In this document: positions 1 through 7,374 of the stretch, one piece after another | How positions within the stretch are numbered: the stretch's first letter is position 1 | How the letters are laid out: each line of letters opens with the position of its first letter | Source of the DNA: JAUIJL01 sp965366625 | Lineage (GTDB): Bacteria > Acidobacteriota > Thermoanaerobaculia > Multivoradales > J023 | DNA: 64,000 bases | Assembly: GCA_965366625.1 (NCBI GenBank) | Contig: CBDUGP010000010.1 | Span: 1 to 64,000, forward strand | Direction: 5' to 3' | Position numbers and translations under genes: made by a program | Notes under the pieces: generated by a model | Told to the model about the DNA's origin: nothing | Databases searched by the model: none | The model's input: only the letters and a program-made list of their open reading frames with translations

Positions 1-40
1 AGTGCGGTCTGCGGTGCGGTCTGTACGGTAACCGGGGATC

Positions 41-57
41 CTGAACCAAACCTGAAC
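41..57. promoter_or_regulatory. 11-bp-spaced CTGAAC direct repeat, copy 1
   Basis: Two CTGAAC hexamers (41-46 and 52-57) start exactly 11 bp apart. The same arrangement recurs at 2000-2016, beyond the other end of the histidine kinase gene. Direct repeats with about 11-bp phasing are typical of OmpR/PhoB-family response-regulator boxes. That assignment is inference; no response regulator gene is visible in the window. Confidence 0.3.
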
Positions 58-72
58 GAGTATCCTGGCGTC

Positions 73-198
73 GTTCGCCCAGCAGACCGTGGCCCAAGGC
101 TGGGTAGACGCATCCGGCAGGCAAATCGTAGGAAGCGAGCGGCCACTCACCCACCCACAAGATCGACTTCCGAACACAGCCGAGGAGCTTGCCGTGCT
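73..198 (+). repeat. Duplicated leader of the secretin-like gene, copy 1
   Basis: About 126 bp that match 2342-2470 with a few substitutions and small indels. Copy 2 is the leader of the secretin-like gene, and copy 1 keeps the same GAGGAG ribosome-binding site followed by GTG. In copy 1 the reading frame opened by that GTG runs only nine codons to TGA, so it is a severed leader with no gene behind it. The remaining bases from 1 to 267 hold no other recognisable gene. Confidence 0.75.
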
Positions 199-267
199 AG
201 CCGATTCGCTTACGCTCGGCTGACGCTTGGTCTGGCCTATCGGCTACCAACACACCTATCAACACGG

Positions 268-1503
268 CTACCAACCGACGGCGAAGGTGGCGCCCTCACC
301 CAGGCGCGACTCGACCTCGATCCTGGCACCCAGCAGCCGGGCGTGGCCACTGGCGATGGCCAGGCCCAGGCCCAACCCGTCCTCGCCCTGGCGCCGCGAG
401 CGGGCCTTATCAGCGCGCCAATAACGCTCGAAGATATGCGGCAGGTCCTCCGGCGAGATGCCCGGGCCCTGATCTCGCACGCTCAGACGGACCTTGCCCT
501 TGTGGTGGCGGTCTACGACCAAGCGGATCTCGATGCGCCCCCCTGCGGGCGAAAAGCGGATGGCATTCGAAAGCAGGTTTCCGAGCACCATGTGCAGAAT
601 CCCGCCATCGGTAGTCTCGGTCACCGGCTCCGTTTCCAGGTCCAGAATCAACGAGCGCGCTGCCGCCTGATCGCCGAAGGTGTCGACGGTACGGCGCACT
701 GAGGTGACCAAATCGTCCACCGGCTGCACCACCAGCTCGGCGCGTTCCGCCCGACCCAGCTCGAGCATGCGCTGGACGATCAGGCCCAGAGCCCGGGCTT
801 GACGCTCGATCAATCGCAACGTTTCACGGTACGACTCCACCGGCCGGTCGCGGGCCAGGGCCGCCTGGGTGGCGGTCAGCGCCGTCGTCACCGGCGTGCG
901 CAGCTCGTGACTCATGTCGTCGATCAACCGTGAACGCGCCTCGGCCAGGTCGCGGCTGCGCTGCACGGAGCGCTCCCGAGCCCGCAGGGCGTAGATCGTG
1001 ATCGACATGGACACGACGACGAATGCCAACACATTGGCGGTCGCCAAATGGCGCAGCTGGACCTCGGTCAGCAGCCCCGTATCGGCGGGCATCTCCGGCG
1101 ACGAAAAGCGCAGAAGACCGAAGGCGATCGGCGGCATGATCGCCAAGGATGCGCGGAGCTTCACCGACCAGCGGACCATGCCCAGCACCAGGAACGGTTG
1201 CACGAGCCCGAGCAGGAAGAGCATCGAGCCAGTGCCGAAGCGCGGAGTTAGGGTGGCCAGGCCGAAGAAGTCGAGGCCGATCACCAAGAGCCCCAAGTCT
1301 GGATAGCCCAGCAGCACCAGAGTCAGAGCGACAAGCTGCAGACCGAGACCGATCAGGCAATGGCGGGCCACGTCGGGCTGTGGCAGAAGCCACAGAAAGA
1401 CCACGACACCGAGCAGCCGAACGCCGACCCCGAAGATGGCAAGAGCCAGCACCAGCGGCCTATTCGCCAATGCCTCGGTCGCCGCTGGATCCCGATCGAT
1501 CAT
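268..1503 (-). CDS. Membrane-bound sensor histidine kinase
   Basis: A 411-residue two-component sensor kinase that autophosphorylates a histidine and passes the phosphate to a response regulator. The first ~170 residues form about six hydrophobic helices with almost no periplasmic loop, so the sensor is intramembrane. A short linker leads to the HisKA H-box (DMSHELRTPV, phosphoacceptor His near 199). The HATPase_c domain has the N-box (NLLSNAIRFS, ~308), the G1 box (DQGPGI, ~350), the F-box (IFERYWR) and the G2 box (GLGLGLAI). The frame stays open upstream to 1977, but that extension has the composition of a beta-helix remnant, so I chose the ATG at 1501-1503. No response regulator is adjacent within the window. 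The gene is bracketed by copies of another gene's leader, which suggests that it was inserted. Confidence 0.85.
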   Translation of the reverse strand: MIDRDPAATEALANRPLVLALAIFGVGVRLLGVVVFLWLLPQPDVARHCLIGLGLQLVALTLVLLGYPDLGLLVIGLDFFGLATLTPRFGTGSMLFLLGLVQPFLVLGMVRWSVKLRASLAIMPPIAFGLLRFSSPEMPADTGLLTEVQLRHLATANVLAFVVVSMSITIYALRARERSVQRSRDLAEARSRLIDDMSHELRTPVTTALTATQAALARDRPVESYRETLRLIERQARALGLIVQRMLELGRAERAELVVQPVDDLVTSVRRTVDTFGDQAAARSLILDLETEPVTETTDGGILHMVLGNLLSNAIRFSPAGGRIEIRLVVDRHHKGKVRLSVRDQGPGISPEDLPHIFERYWRADKARSRRQGEDGLGLGLAIASGHARLLGARIEVESRLGEGATFAVGW

Positions 1504-1637
1504 TCGGCCTCGCTTCCGACTCCCAAAGTCATTTAGCCAACTTATCACCAGCCGAACCGTCGCGCGGCGCCGAGCCGGTTCATGAGCCTCCGTTTCACGA
1601 GGCGGCCACAGCTGCCGACCACGCCGTCGTGTCGGGT

Positions 1638-1866
1638 TGAGCGCTCCTCTGTTGCCATCGGAAGAGTTCGAGGCGAACAGCGAGTTGACGATCGACAGGG
1701 TCGCGACGCTTCCGCATAGGCCATATCTTGCATAGATCGCACCACCTTCGTTGAAATCGCTGTCCGTTCGGTTGAACAAGAACTCCGAGTCCCGAATCAC
1801 GGTGCCGCCCCCCGGCGGAACGAACAGGTGGATGGCGCCGCCGCCTGTGGCGTTGCTAGCAGGCTG
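1638..1866 (-). pseudogene. Fragment of a beta-helix (polymorphic outer-membrane-type) protein
   Basis: The minus-strand frame upstream of the kinase reads through GGAIHLF, VIRDSEFLFNRTDSDFNEGG and SIVNSLFASNSSDGNRGAL. These are the GGAI / NS-F-x-N repeats of secreted right-handed beta-helix proteins. There is no signal peptide and only about 75 residues remain, running open into the kinase frame. A short piece of a dispersed repeat (1857-1873) sits at its edge. I read it as a decayed gene remnant rather than a kinase domain. Confidence 0.5.
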
Positions 1867-2341
1867 TGGCGGACGCAGCCCGGTTGCGCTCGAAGCGAAC
1901 GCCGTCGAACTCCGCACAGAACCAGAAATGTCGGTGGGGCGCGCATGGGAGATCCTCTCGTGATCCGTGTCGAGCAATGCCCGAGACTTGCAGAAGAACC
2001 TGAACGGAACCTGAACCAGCGTCCTGGCCCCGCCCCGATCCGGGTCGATGGCTGGTCCGTGCGAAGCCGGCTGGAGTCAGCCCGTCGGACACTCAAACGC
2101 GATGTATTTCTCCATGGCGCAGATGGAATATAAGAACGACGTCACGAGGAACGTCATGAAACTTCGAGTTCCAGGCGTCCGTGAGTTCATCAGCAAGGGC
2201 TCCGCCTTGTTGGAAGCTAACGGGTCGCCAGCGGTCCACACGTCCTGACATCCGATCCGATCTGCAAGTCGACCGAGACCTGTCCAGCGTAGATGTCCTC
2301 GACTTCCGCTCCCTCCAGGAGCCCGGTATGGCATTCGGCCG
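1867..2341. other. Gene-poor spacer upstream of the secretin-like gene
   Basis: No convincing gene. It holds the second CTGAAC pair (2000-2016). A 30-codon frame from ATG at 2156 to 2248 has a GAGGAAC-like site before it, but its composition gives no support for a real peptide. Confidence 0.4.
2000..2016. promoter_or_regulatory. 11-bp-spaced CTGAAC direct repeat, copy 2
   Basis: CTGAAC at 2000-2005 and 2011-2016, again 11 bp apart and followed by CCTGG as in copy 1. The site lies upstream of the minus-strand kinase frame, as a response-regulator operator would. Function is inferred only. Confidence 0.3.
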
Positions 2342-2470
2342 GTTCGCCTAGCAGCCCACGGCCCAAGGCTGGGTAGACGCAACCGACTGGCAAATCGTAG
2401 GAAGGATCGAGCGGCCACTCACCCACCCACATGATCGACTTCCCAACACAGCCGAGGAGCTTGCCGTGCT
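2342..2470 (+). repeat. Duplicated leader of the secretin-like gene, copy 2
   Basis: About 129 bp matching 73-198. It contains GAGGAG at 2454-2459 and the GTG start at 2466, so this is the functional copy. Confidence 0.75.
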
Positions 2471-3698
2471 CAAACCTGCCCTGCCCAGACTTTTTCTTGC
2501 CTCATTCGCAGTCCTGATCTGCTTGACCCATATCCAGCCGACCGCCTGGGCCGAAGAGCCTCCCCGTTTGGCGGTAGCAAATGAAGGTCCTGTTTCCTTT
2601 GCATCGACTGGAGCCGATTCAGCCGCTGCGGTTTGGAAAGCCTTTGGCAAAAAGTACGGTTTTCAAGTTGTCTTTGCCCCCCAATATCGAGACATCGACA
2701 TCAACGCCGAATTGGAGACCGCCACCGTTGCGGAAGCCCTGGATCGCTTGGCGCTAGTCAGCGGTCAGTTTTGGGCACCTCTGGACGCCTCGTCGATCGT
2801 GGTGGCGCTGGATACCCCACAGAGCCGACGTACCTACGAGCCCCAGGTGATTCGGACTTTCCGCCTGGAGAATATGCGCCTCGCGGACGCGATGACGACC
2901 CTACGCTCCCTCTACGGGCTCAAACATGTGGTCGCAGACGAAAGCCGCCAAACCTTGACCGTCAGAGATACCGCCGCGCGCGTGGCTTTGACCGCGGACC
3001 TGCTCGAGAGACTCGATGTCCCGGCGGATGAGGTCGCGGTGAAAGTCCAATTGGTCACCCTTTCCCCAGAAGCCAAGGAACGGGAACTCGACGGGCGAGC
3101 TTTGGAGCACCACCTTGCAGAAGGTCGGGCCCAGGCCCTGATCCGCAGCGACCTCAACATCGTCGGTCATCAGAGCGGGAAGCTCGAACTGAAGGAACGG
3201 GACCCGAGCAGCGGGGACTTGCTCGCCATCGCCCTCAAGCTCGACGCCAAAGTACATCCCACAGACGGAGAGGTGACCCTCTCGCTCGATTCCAATCTGG
3301 TCAAAGTCGATCGCGAAACCGAGGCTGCTCAAAATAGGGGCGAGCTATCCTCTGAATCCAAAGGCACATCGTCCGCCTGGCGGGTGCGCTCGGGAGAGAT
3401 TCTGGTGGTGGAGCTGCCCGGACGCCTCGGGCCTAATGGCGACCTGATGGCCTTGGCCCTAACCCCAACCATCCGCCGGGTGGGGGCGCGCGGTGCGGGC
3501 CAAAGTCAATTCATCGGCACCGAAACCACTTTGCTCCGCCCCTCGTCGCCCAAAAACGGCGGATCGCCCAAAGACGGTAGATCGCCCAAAGACGTCGACG
3601 GGACGAAGGATTCAGAAGCCGAGCGGCAAGCTGAAAACCAGCTCAAGGAGCGGCTAAGGGCCCGATTGAAAGAGCGAGAACTGAAAAAGTCCGAGTGA
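2466..3698 (+). CDS. Secreted secretin-like (STN/N1-domain) protein
   Basis: A 410-residue exported protein. The GTG start is supported by GAGGAG six bases upstream. Residues 1-28 form a signal peptide ending ...TAWA. Residues ~45-110 look like a short STN/N0 domain (FGKKYGFQVVFAPQYRDIDI). Residues ~125-180 resemble a secretin N1 domain (TFRLENMRLADAMTTLRSLYG ... LERLDVP). The remaining ~150 residues recall the start of a secretin core (SLDSNLVKV, RSGEILVVELPG) but are too short for a full beta-barrel. The C-terminus carries three SPKDG-type 6-residue repeats and a highly charged helix. No type II, III or IV pilus secretion genes adjoin it, so it is an orphan secretin relative, perhaps periplasmic. 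Exact function unknown. Confidence 0.7.
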   Translation: MLKPALPRLFLASFAVLICLTHIQPTAWAEEPPRLAVANEGPVSFASTGADSAAAVWKAFGKKYGFQVVFAPQYRDIDINAELETATVAEALDRLALVSGQFWAPLDASSIVVALDTPQSRRTYEPQVIRTFRLENMRLADAMTTLRSLYGLKHVVADESRQTLTVRDTAARVALTADLLERLDVPADEVAVKVQLVTLSPEAKERELDGRALEHHLAEGRAQALIRSDLNIVGHQSGKLELKERDPSSGDLLAIALKLDAKVHPTDGEVTLSLDSNLVKVDRETEAAQNRGELSSESKGTSSAWRVRSGEILVVELPGRLGPNGDLMALALTPTIRRVGARGAGQSQFIGTETTLLRPSSPKNGGSPKDGRSPKDVDGTKDSEAERQAENQLKERLRARLKERELKKSE

Positions 3699-3718
3699 CT
3701 CCTACTCTCAGAGCGTGA

Positions 3719-3810
3719 CGTCGCCCGGTAATCTTTGGGAGTAGCGGGCCACTAAGGACGCAATGCCTGTTCTCGGCCCTACGCCGACAGGTCGGCGGCT
3801 CGGGCTGGTG
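3719..3810 (+). pseudogene. Copy of malQ leader joined to an internal malQ fragment
   Basis: Bases 3719-3767 match the sequence just upstream of malQ (7296-7361), lacking one internal 17-bp unit. Immediately after, 3764-3810 match the interior of malQ (7843-7889) at about 44 of 47 positions. The malQ start and first ~470 bp are missing between them. This is a scar of a duplicated and deleted malQ 5' region. The rest of the gap to 4136 shows no gene. Confidence 0.65.
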
Positions 3811-4136
3811 CCTCTGCGCACAGTTGTCGAGCCAGAATTCTCAGCCAGACCAAGATCGATCTTGTAGAGGCTCGTGGGCTCTCCTGCGCTGCCGAGCCAG
3901 GGAAGGCCGTTTTCGCACGGGTAATTCGCACGGGTAAAAAGTGCAGAGCGATTTCGAAGGAAATCGTAGGTTGCTGACTCAAATGGGTTACGGGCTGGAA
4001 TCTTGTAGAAACCCAGACCCGGCGGTGGACATAGAGCAGCGACCGAAACACTAGCCCGGAGGCGAAAACTCTGAAGCTCGATGACCCCTCTTTTCGAAGT
4101 GCCGATTCAACCGAGATTCGCAAACCAGAGAACCGG

Positions 4137-5864
4137 TTGACCATAAATGACCGCGACTCGCCTCCCGCTTCGATCTTCCGCCGCGCCCGGGCTTGGTGGC
4201 TGATACCTTTGTTCGCGCTTCTGATGCTCCCCGGCCTCGGCTCGATTCCACTCTACGAGCCCGATGAAGGGCGGTATGCAGAAATTCCGAGGGAGATGCT
4301 GGCCACGGGCGACTTCGTGGCCCCCCATCAAAACGGTGTTCTATTTTTTGAGAAACCCGCTCTCTATTATTGGTTGGTGGCATGTAGTCAGACCCTTCTA
4401 GACGGCGAGCTCGGATCTCGCTTCATCAGCTTCCTTTTTGCCCTCCTAGGTTTGTTGTTGACGTTCGTATTGGGCCGCTCCATGGGGGGAAATAGACTCG
4501 GCTTTTTAGCGGCGTTGATATTAGGGATTTCCCCGCTCTGGCTTGTTTTGGCTCGAGTCAATTCGTTGGACATGGCCATGTCAGCGACCATTACTGGAGC
4601 CTTGGTCGCCTTCTGGTTTGCACAAGGACGTCAAACCTCGGGCTATGCAGATTGGCTTCTATTATTCGTCGCGTCAGCCGCCGCCGTTCTGCTCAAAGGT
4701 CTGATCGGAATCTTGATTCCCGGTGCCGTGATCTTCCTTTTTCTCGTCTGTTCCGGACGGTGGAGAGCACTGCTCAAGGTGCCATGGATTTTGGGAACTT
4801 TGCTGTTTCTTGCAATCACAATCCCGTGGCATGCTCTACTGGCTCAGAGGTATCCCGATTTCCTTTGGCTCTATTTTGTGCGTGAGCATTTCTTACGGTA
4901 CACCACAGATATCGCGGATCGCCCGGGTGAGCCCACTTATTTTCTCTTGGTCGTACTGATCGGATTTCTACCGTGGTCGAGCCTATTGCCGGTGTCTGCG
5001 GGTCTTTATCGCCGAGTGGAAGATCCAACACAGCGGTCAGCTCTTCAATTTCTATATATCTGGTTTGCCTTTGTGGTCGTGTTCTTCTCCCTGTCCAGCT
5101 CTAAGCTGATTCCATATGTGCTTCCAGCCTGGCCGGCAGGGGCCTTGCTGATCGCCCACGTCATCTTGAAAGCAGAGGAGAGTAAAGGGCGCTTTCGAAG
5201 CTTGACCCTATTCGGTCTTGGAGCCACAGGAACGATCGCCATACTATTTTTTGCATCGTGTCTCTGGGTTTCCAGCGACCTTGGAGAAAAGCTGCTAACC
5301 AATGGTCTGAACCTGAATCAGCCCGCCTTGCTCGCATGTTCCACGATCGGAATTTTGATAAGCATTTGGGCAGTGTTCCAGGTAGCGACTGCTCGTTTTG
5401 CCCGAGGTGTTTCCGGTTTGATCTTGACCAACATCCTGCTCAGCGTCTGCATCTTGCTGATCGCGGCCGAGGTCGCCTCAATACGGACCACGAAATCAAT
5501 TGCCAAATGCATTCAAGACCGAGAGGGCCAGAATGTCTCCATCGCCTCTTTCGGAACTTATCCCCGGACACTATCCTTCTATTTGGCACGGCAAATTCAG
5601 GTGGTGGCCTTTGAAGACGAGCTGGAGTACGGCATATCAAAGCTTTCGGATGAGGAGAAGAAACGCTGGTTTCCCACCATCCAAGATTTCCGCCAACAGT
5701 GGAACAGCTCAGCTCCGACGTATTTGGTCACCAAGAAAAGGTATTTGCCCAAAATGCTTGGGGAAGGTCTGCTGCCGGGTCACTTCTTGGTCCGGGGCGG
5801 CAAATTCGTCTTGCTCTCGAATCGCCCCCCAACGGACAACGAACCCCAAAGCTGTGGCGGTTGA
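4137..5864 (+). CDS. GT39/ArnT-family membrane glycosyltransferase
   Basis: A 575-residue polytopic membrane protein of the dolichyl-phosphate-mannose/ArnT superfamily. Such enzymes move a sugar from an undecaprenyl-phosphate carrier to lipid A, a glycan or a protein on the periplasmic side. Near the N-terminus, LYEPDEGRYAEIPREM supplies the catalytic acidic pair (Asp43-Glu44) of the first periplasmic loop. FEKPALYYWLVA follows, as in ArnT. About 11-12 hydrophobic segments occupy residues 20-470, and the last ~110 residues form a soluble C-terminal domain. The start is TTG at 4137; no better in-frame start lies nearby. It precedes the O-antigen ligase-like gene by 69 bp, which suggests a surface-glycan or protein glycosylation pair. 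Substrate unknown. Confidence 0.8.
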   Translation: MTINDRDSPPASIFRRARAWWLIPLFALLMLPGLGSIPLYEPDEGRYAEIPREMLATGDFVAPHQNGVLFFEKPALYYWLVACSQTLLDGELGSRFISFLFALLGLLLTFVLGRSMGGNRLGFLAALILGISPLWLVLARVNSLDMAMSATITGALVAFWFAQGRQTSGYADWLLLFVASAAAVLLKGLIGILIPGAVIFLFLVCSGRWRALLKVPWILGTLLFLAITIPWHALLAQRYPDFLWLYFVREHFLRYTTDIADRPGEPTYFLLVVLIGFLPWSSLLPVSAGLYRRVEDPTQRSALQFLYIWFAFVVVFFSLSSSKLIPYVLPAWPAGALLIAHVILKAEESKGRFRSLTLFGLGATGTIAILFFASCLWVSSDLGEKLLTNGLNLNQPALLACSTIGILISIWAVFQVATARFARGVSGLILTNILLSVCILLIAAEVASIRTTKSIAKCIQDREGQNVSIASFGTYPRTLSFYLARQIQVVAFEDELEYGISKLSDEEKKRWFPTIQDFRQQWNSSAPTYLVTKKRYLPKMLGEGLLPGHFLVRGGKFVLLSNRPPTDNEPQSCGG

Positions 5865-5933
5865 CTCTCGTTGGCCTCGTCACGCACAGACTGCCGCGCT
5901 GACTAAGGCCCCTAAACCGAAGATCCAACGCCG

Positions 5934-7289
5934 ATGAAATCCCATAGCTCTTGGTCTCAGCTTTGGCACCTTTGGAAGCAAGAATGGGCACTAGGAAGCA
6001 TTGATTGGGGGTTTTGGCTTTTCACAGGCCATTTGGTGACCTTGTGGGGACTCGCGCTCTCAAACCTCCTGCTCGCTTTGACCGGTTTCTGGACTTGGCA
6101 GCACCGCGATCGATTTCGTGGCCGCTGGCCGAAGGCAGCTGTGCTGGTAACACCGTTGGCCTTTTATGCCATCTTCACTATGGTTTCGGTGGCTTTTTCT
6201 CATGAGCCCAGCAAGAGCTTGCCCAGTCTTAAGGAGTTATTAAATCTCTTAACCCTGGTTCTCGCCATTCTTTGGGCCAGTAAGGCCCATCACGCCCGTA
6301 TCGTGCTCAGCTCGTTCATTTGGATGGTAGTTGGGGTTGCCGTGTTGGGTATCTGCCAATTCTATTTGTCTCCCGCGACCGGCTTGAATCATCGAATCAC
6401 GGGAGGCTTTTCCCACTACCAGACCTACTCGGGAATCCTACTGCTCGGAATGCTCGTCGTGGTGGCCCGGCTCCTGACCAGGTCAGAAGCTCGTACCGGC
6501 TCCTGGCTCATGCTCATCTGTATCGGATTCGCTCTGACCCTGACATTGACCCGCGGAGCCTGGTTTTCGCTGACTGCAACCCTCTTGTTGTTGCCTGTGC
6601 TTCTGAAAAGCTGTCGTACCCGATTTGTCATCGCCGGGCTGATAGCCGGCGGGTTGGCGATTGGGCTCTTAACCTCTTGGAACCACGGCGAGACGCATCA
6701 GAGCAGCATCTTCGTGGAGCGAGCGCTTTCAATTGCGGATCTCAAGGATCCTTCCAACTATGATCGGCTGTGCATGCTGGAGGCGGGTTTTTACATGATC
6801 TCAGAGCGACCGCTATTCGGTATTGGCCCGAATATGGTCCGAGAGCGCTACGCGATCTATCGGCACTTCACCGCACCAAGAACCTGGGTACCCCATCTCC
6901 ACAACTCGCTCCTTCAAATAGCTGCAGAGCGGGGAATCATGACCTTATTGGCCTACCTGGCCCTCTTTGCCACCAGCCTTCGCTTGGCATGGATCGAGTT
7001 TCACCGACAAGGTCGACTGCAGGGGCCTCAAGCGGATCTACTGCTCGCAGTGCTTTTGGGGTTGATCGGTTTCAGTGTAGCCGGTCTTTTTGAAGACAAT
7101 TGGGGCGACACAGAAGTCAAGCGAATCGTGCTTTTCCTGCTGGCGGTGCCTCTATCTACGACCCAAGCTACTCTGGAATCTCTGCCCACAAGCTCGATCG
7201 TGGCGCCGAGCAACACCGAGCAGCGACGGATGGCGCTCGGCGATTGGGAGGCCGAGATCGTCCCCGACCTCGACACCGGGAAGGTTTGA
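5934..7289 (+). CDS. O-antigen ligase / Wzy-like membrane protein
   Basis: A 451-residue integral membrane protein of the Wzy_C/WaaL superfamily, which transfers polymerised glycan from undecaprenyl-diphosphate to lipid A core or to protein. Ten to twelve hydrophobic helices are visible. The conserved Arg of the transmembrane motif is in LTRGAWFS (Arg207). The large periplasmic loop ends with WVPHLHNSLLQIAAERG, where His323 and the HN-xx-L pattern are the family hallmark. The soluble C-terminal tail is short. It follows the GT39 gene on the same strand, probably in one transcript. Ligase and pilin/protein oligosaccharyltransferase members cannot be told apart from sequence alone. Confidence 0.8.
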   Translation: MKSHSSWSQLWHLWKQEWALGSIDWGFWLFTGHLVTLWGLALSNLLLALTGFWTWQHRDRFRGRWPKAAVLVTPLAFYAIFTMVSVAFSHEPSKSLPSLKELLNLLTLVLAILWASKAHHARIVLSSFIWMVVGVAVLGICQFYLSPATGLNHRITGGFSHYQTYSGILLLGMLVVVARLLTRSEARTGSWLMLICIGFALTLTLTRGAWFSLTATLLLLPVLLKSCRTRFVIAGLIAGGLAIGLLTSWNHGETHQSSIFVERALSIADLKDPSNYDRLCMLEAGFYMISERPLFGIGPNMVRERYAIYRHFTAPRTWVPHLHNSLLQIAAERGIMTLLAYLALFATSLRLAWIEFHRQGRLQGPQADLLLAVLLGLIGFSVAGLFEDNWGDTEVKRIVLFLLAVPLSTTQATLESLPTSSIVAPSNTEQRRMALGDWEAEIVPDLDTGKV

Positions 7290-7295
7290 GCTTGG

Positions 7296-7361
7296 CGTCG
7301 CCCGGCAATCTTTGCGAGTATCTGGCCACTGCGAGTACCTGGCCACTAAAGACGCAGAGCC
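7296..7361 (+). repeat. malQ leader repeat, intact copy
   Basis: Matches 3719-3767 and contains an internal 17-bp duplication (GCGAGTAYCTGGCCACT, twice) that the other copy lacks. It starts a few bases after the ligase stop codon and ends at the malQ ribosome-binding region (GAGGAG at 7364-7369). Confidence 0.65.
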
Positions 7362-7374
7362 ATGAGGAGCCTAG

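Noticed and set aside
2077..2418. 113-codon minus-strand frame in the leader of the secretin-like gene
   Set aside because: It covers the duplicated leader and has no protein-like pattern.
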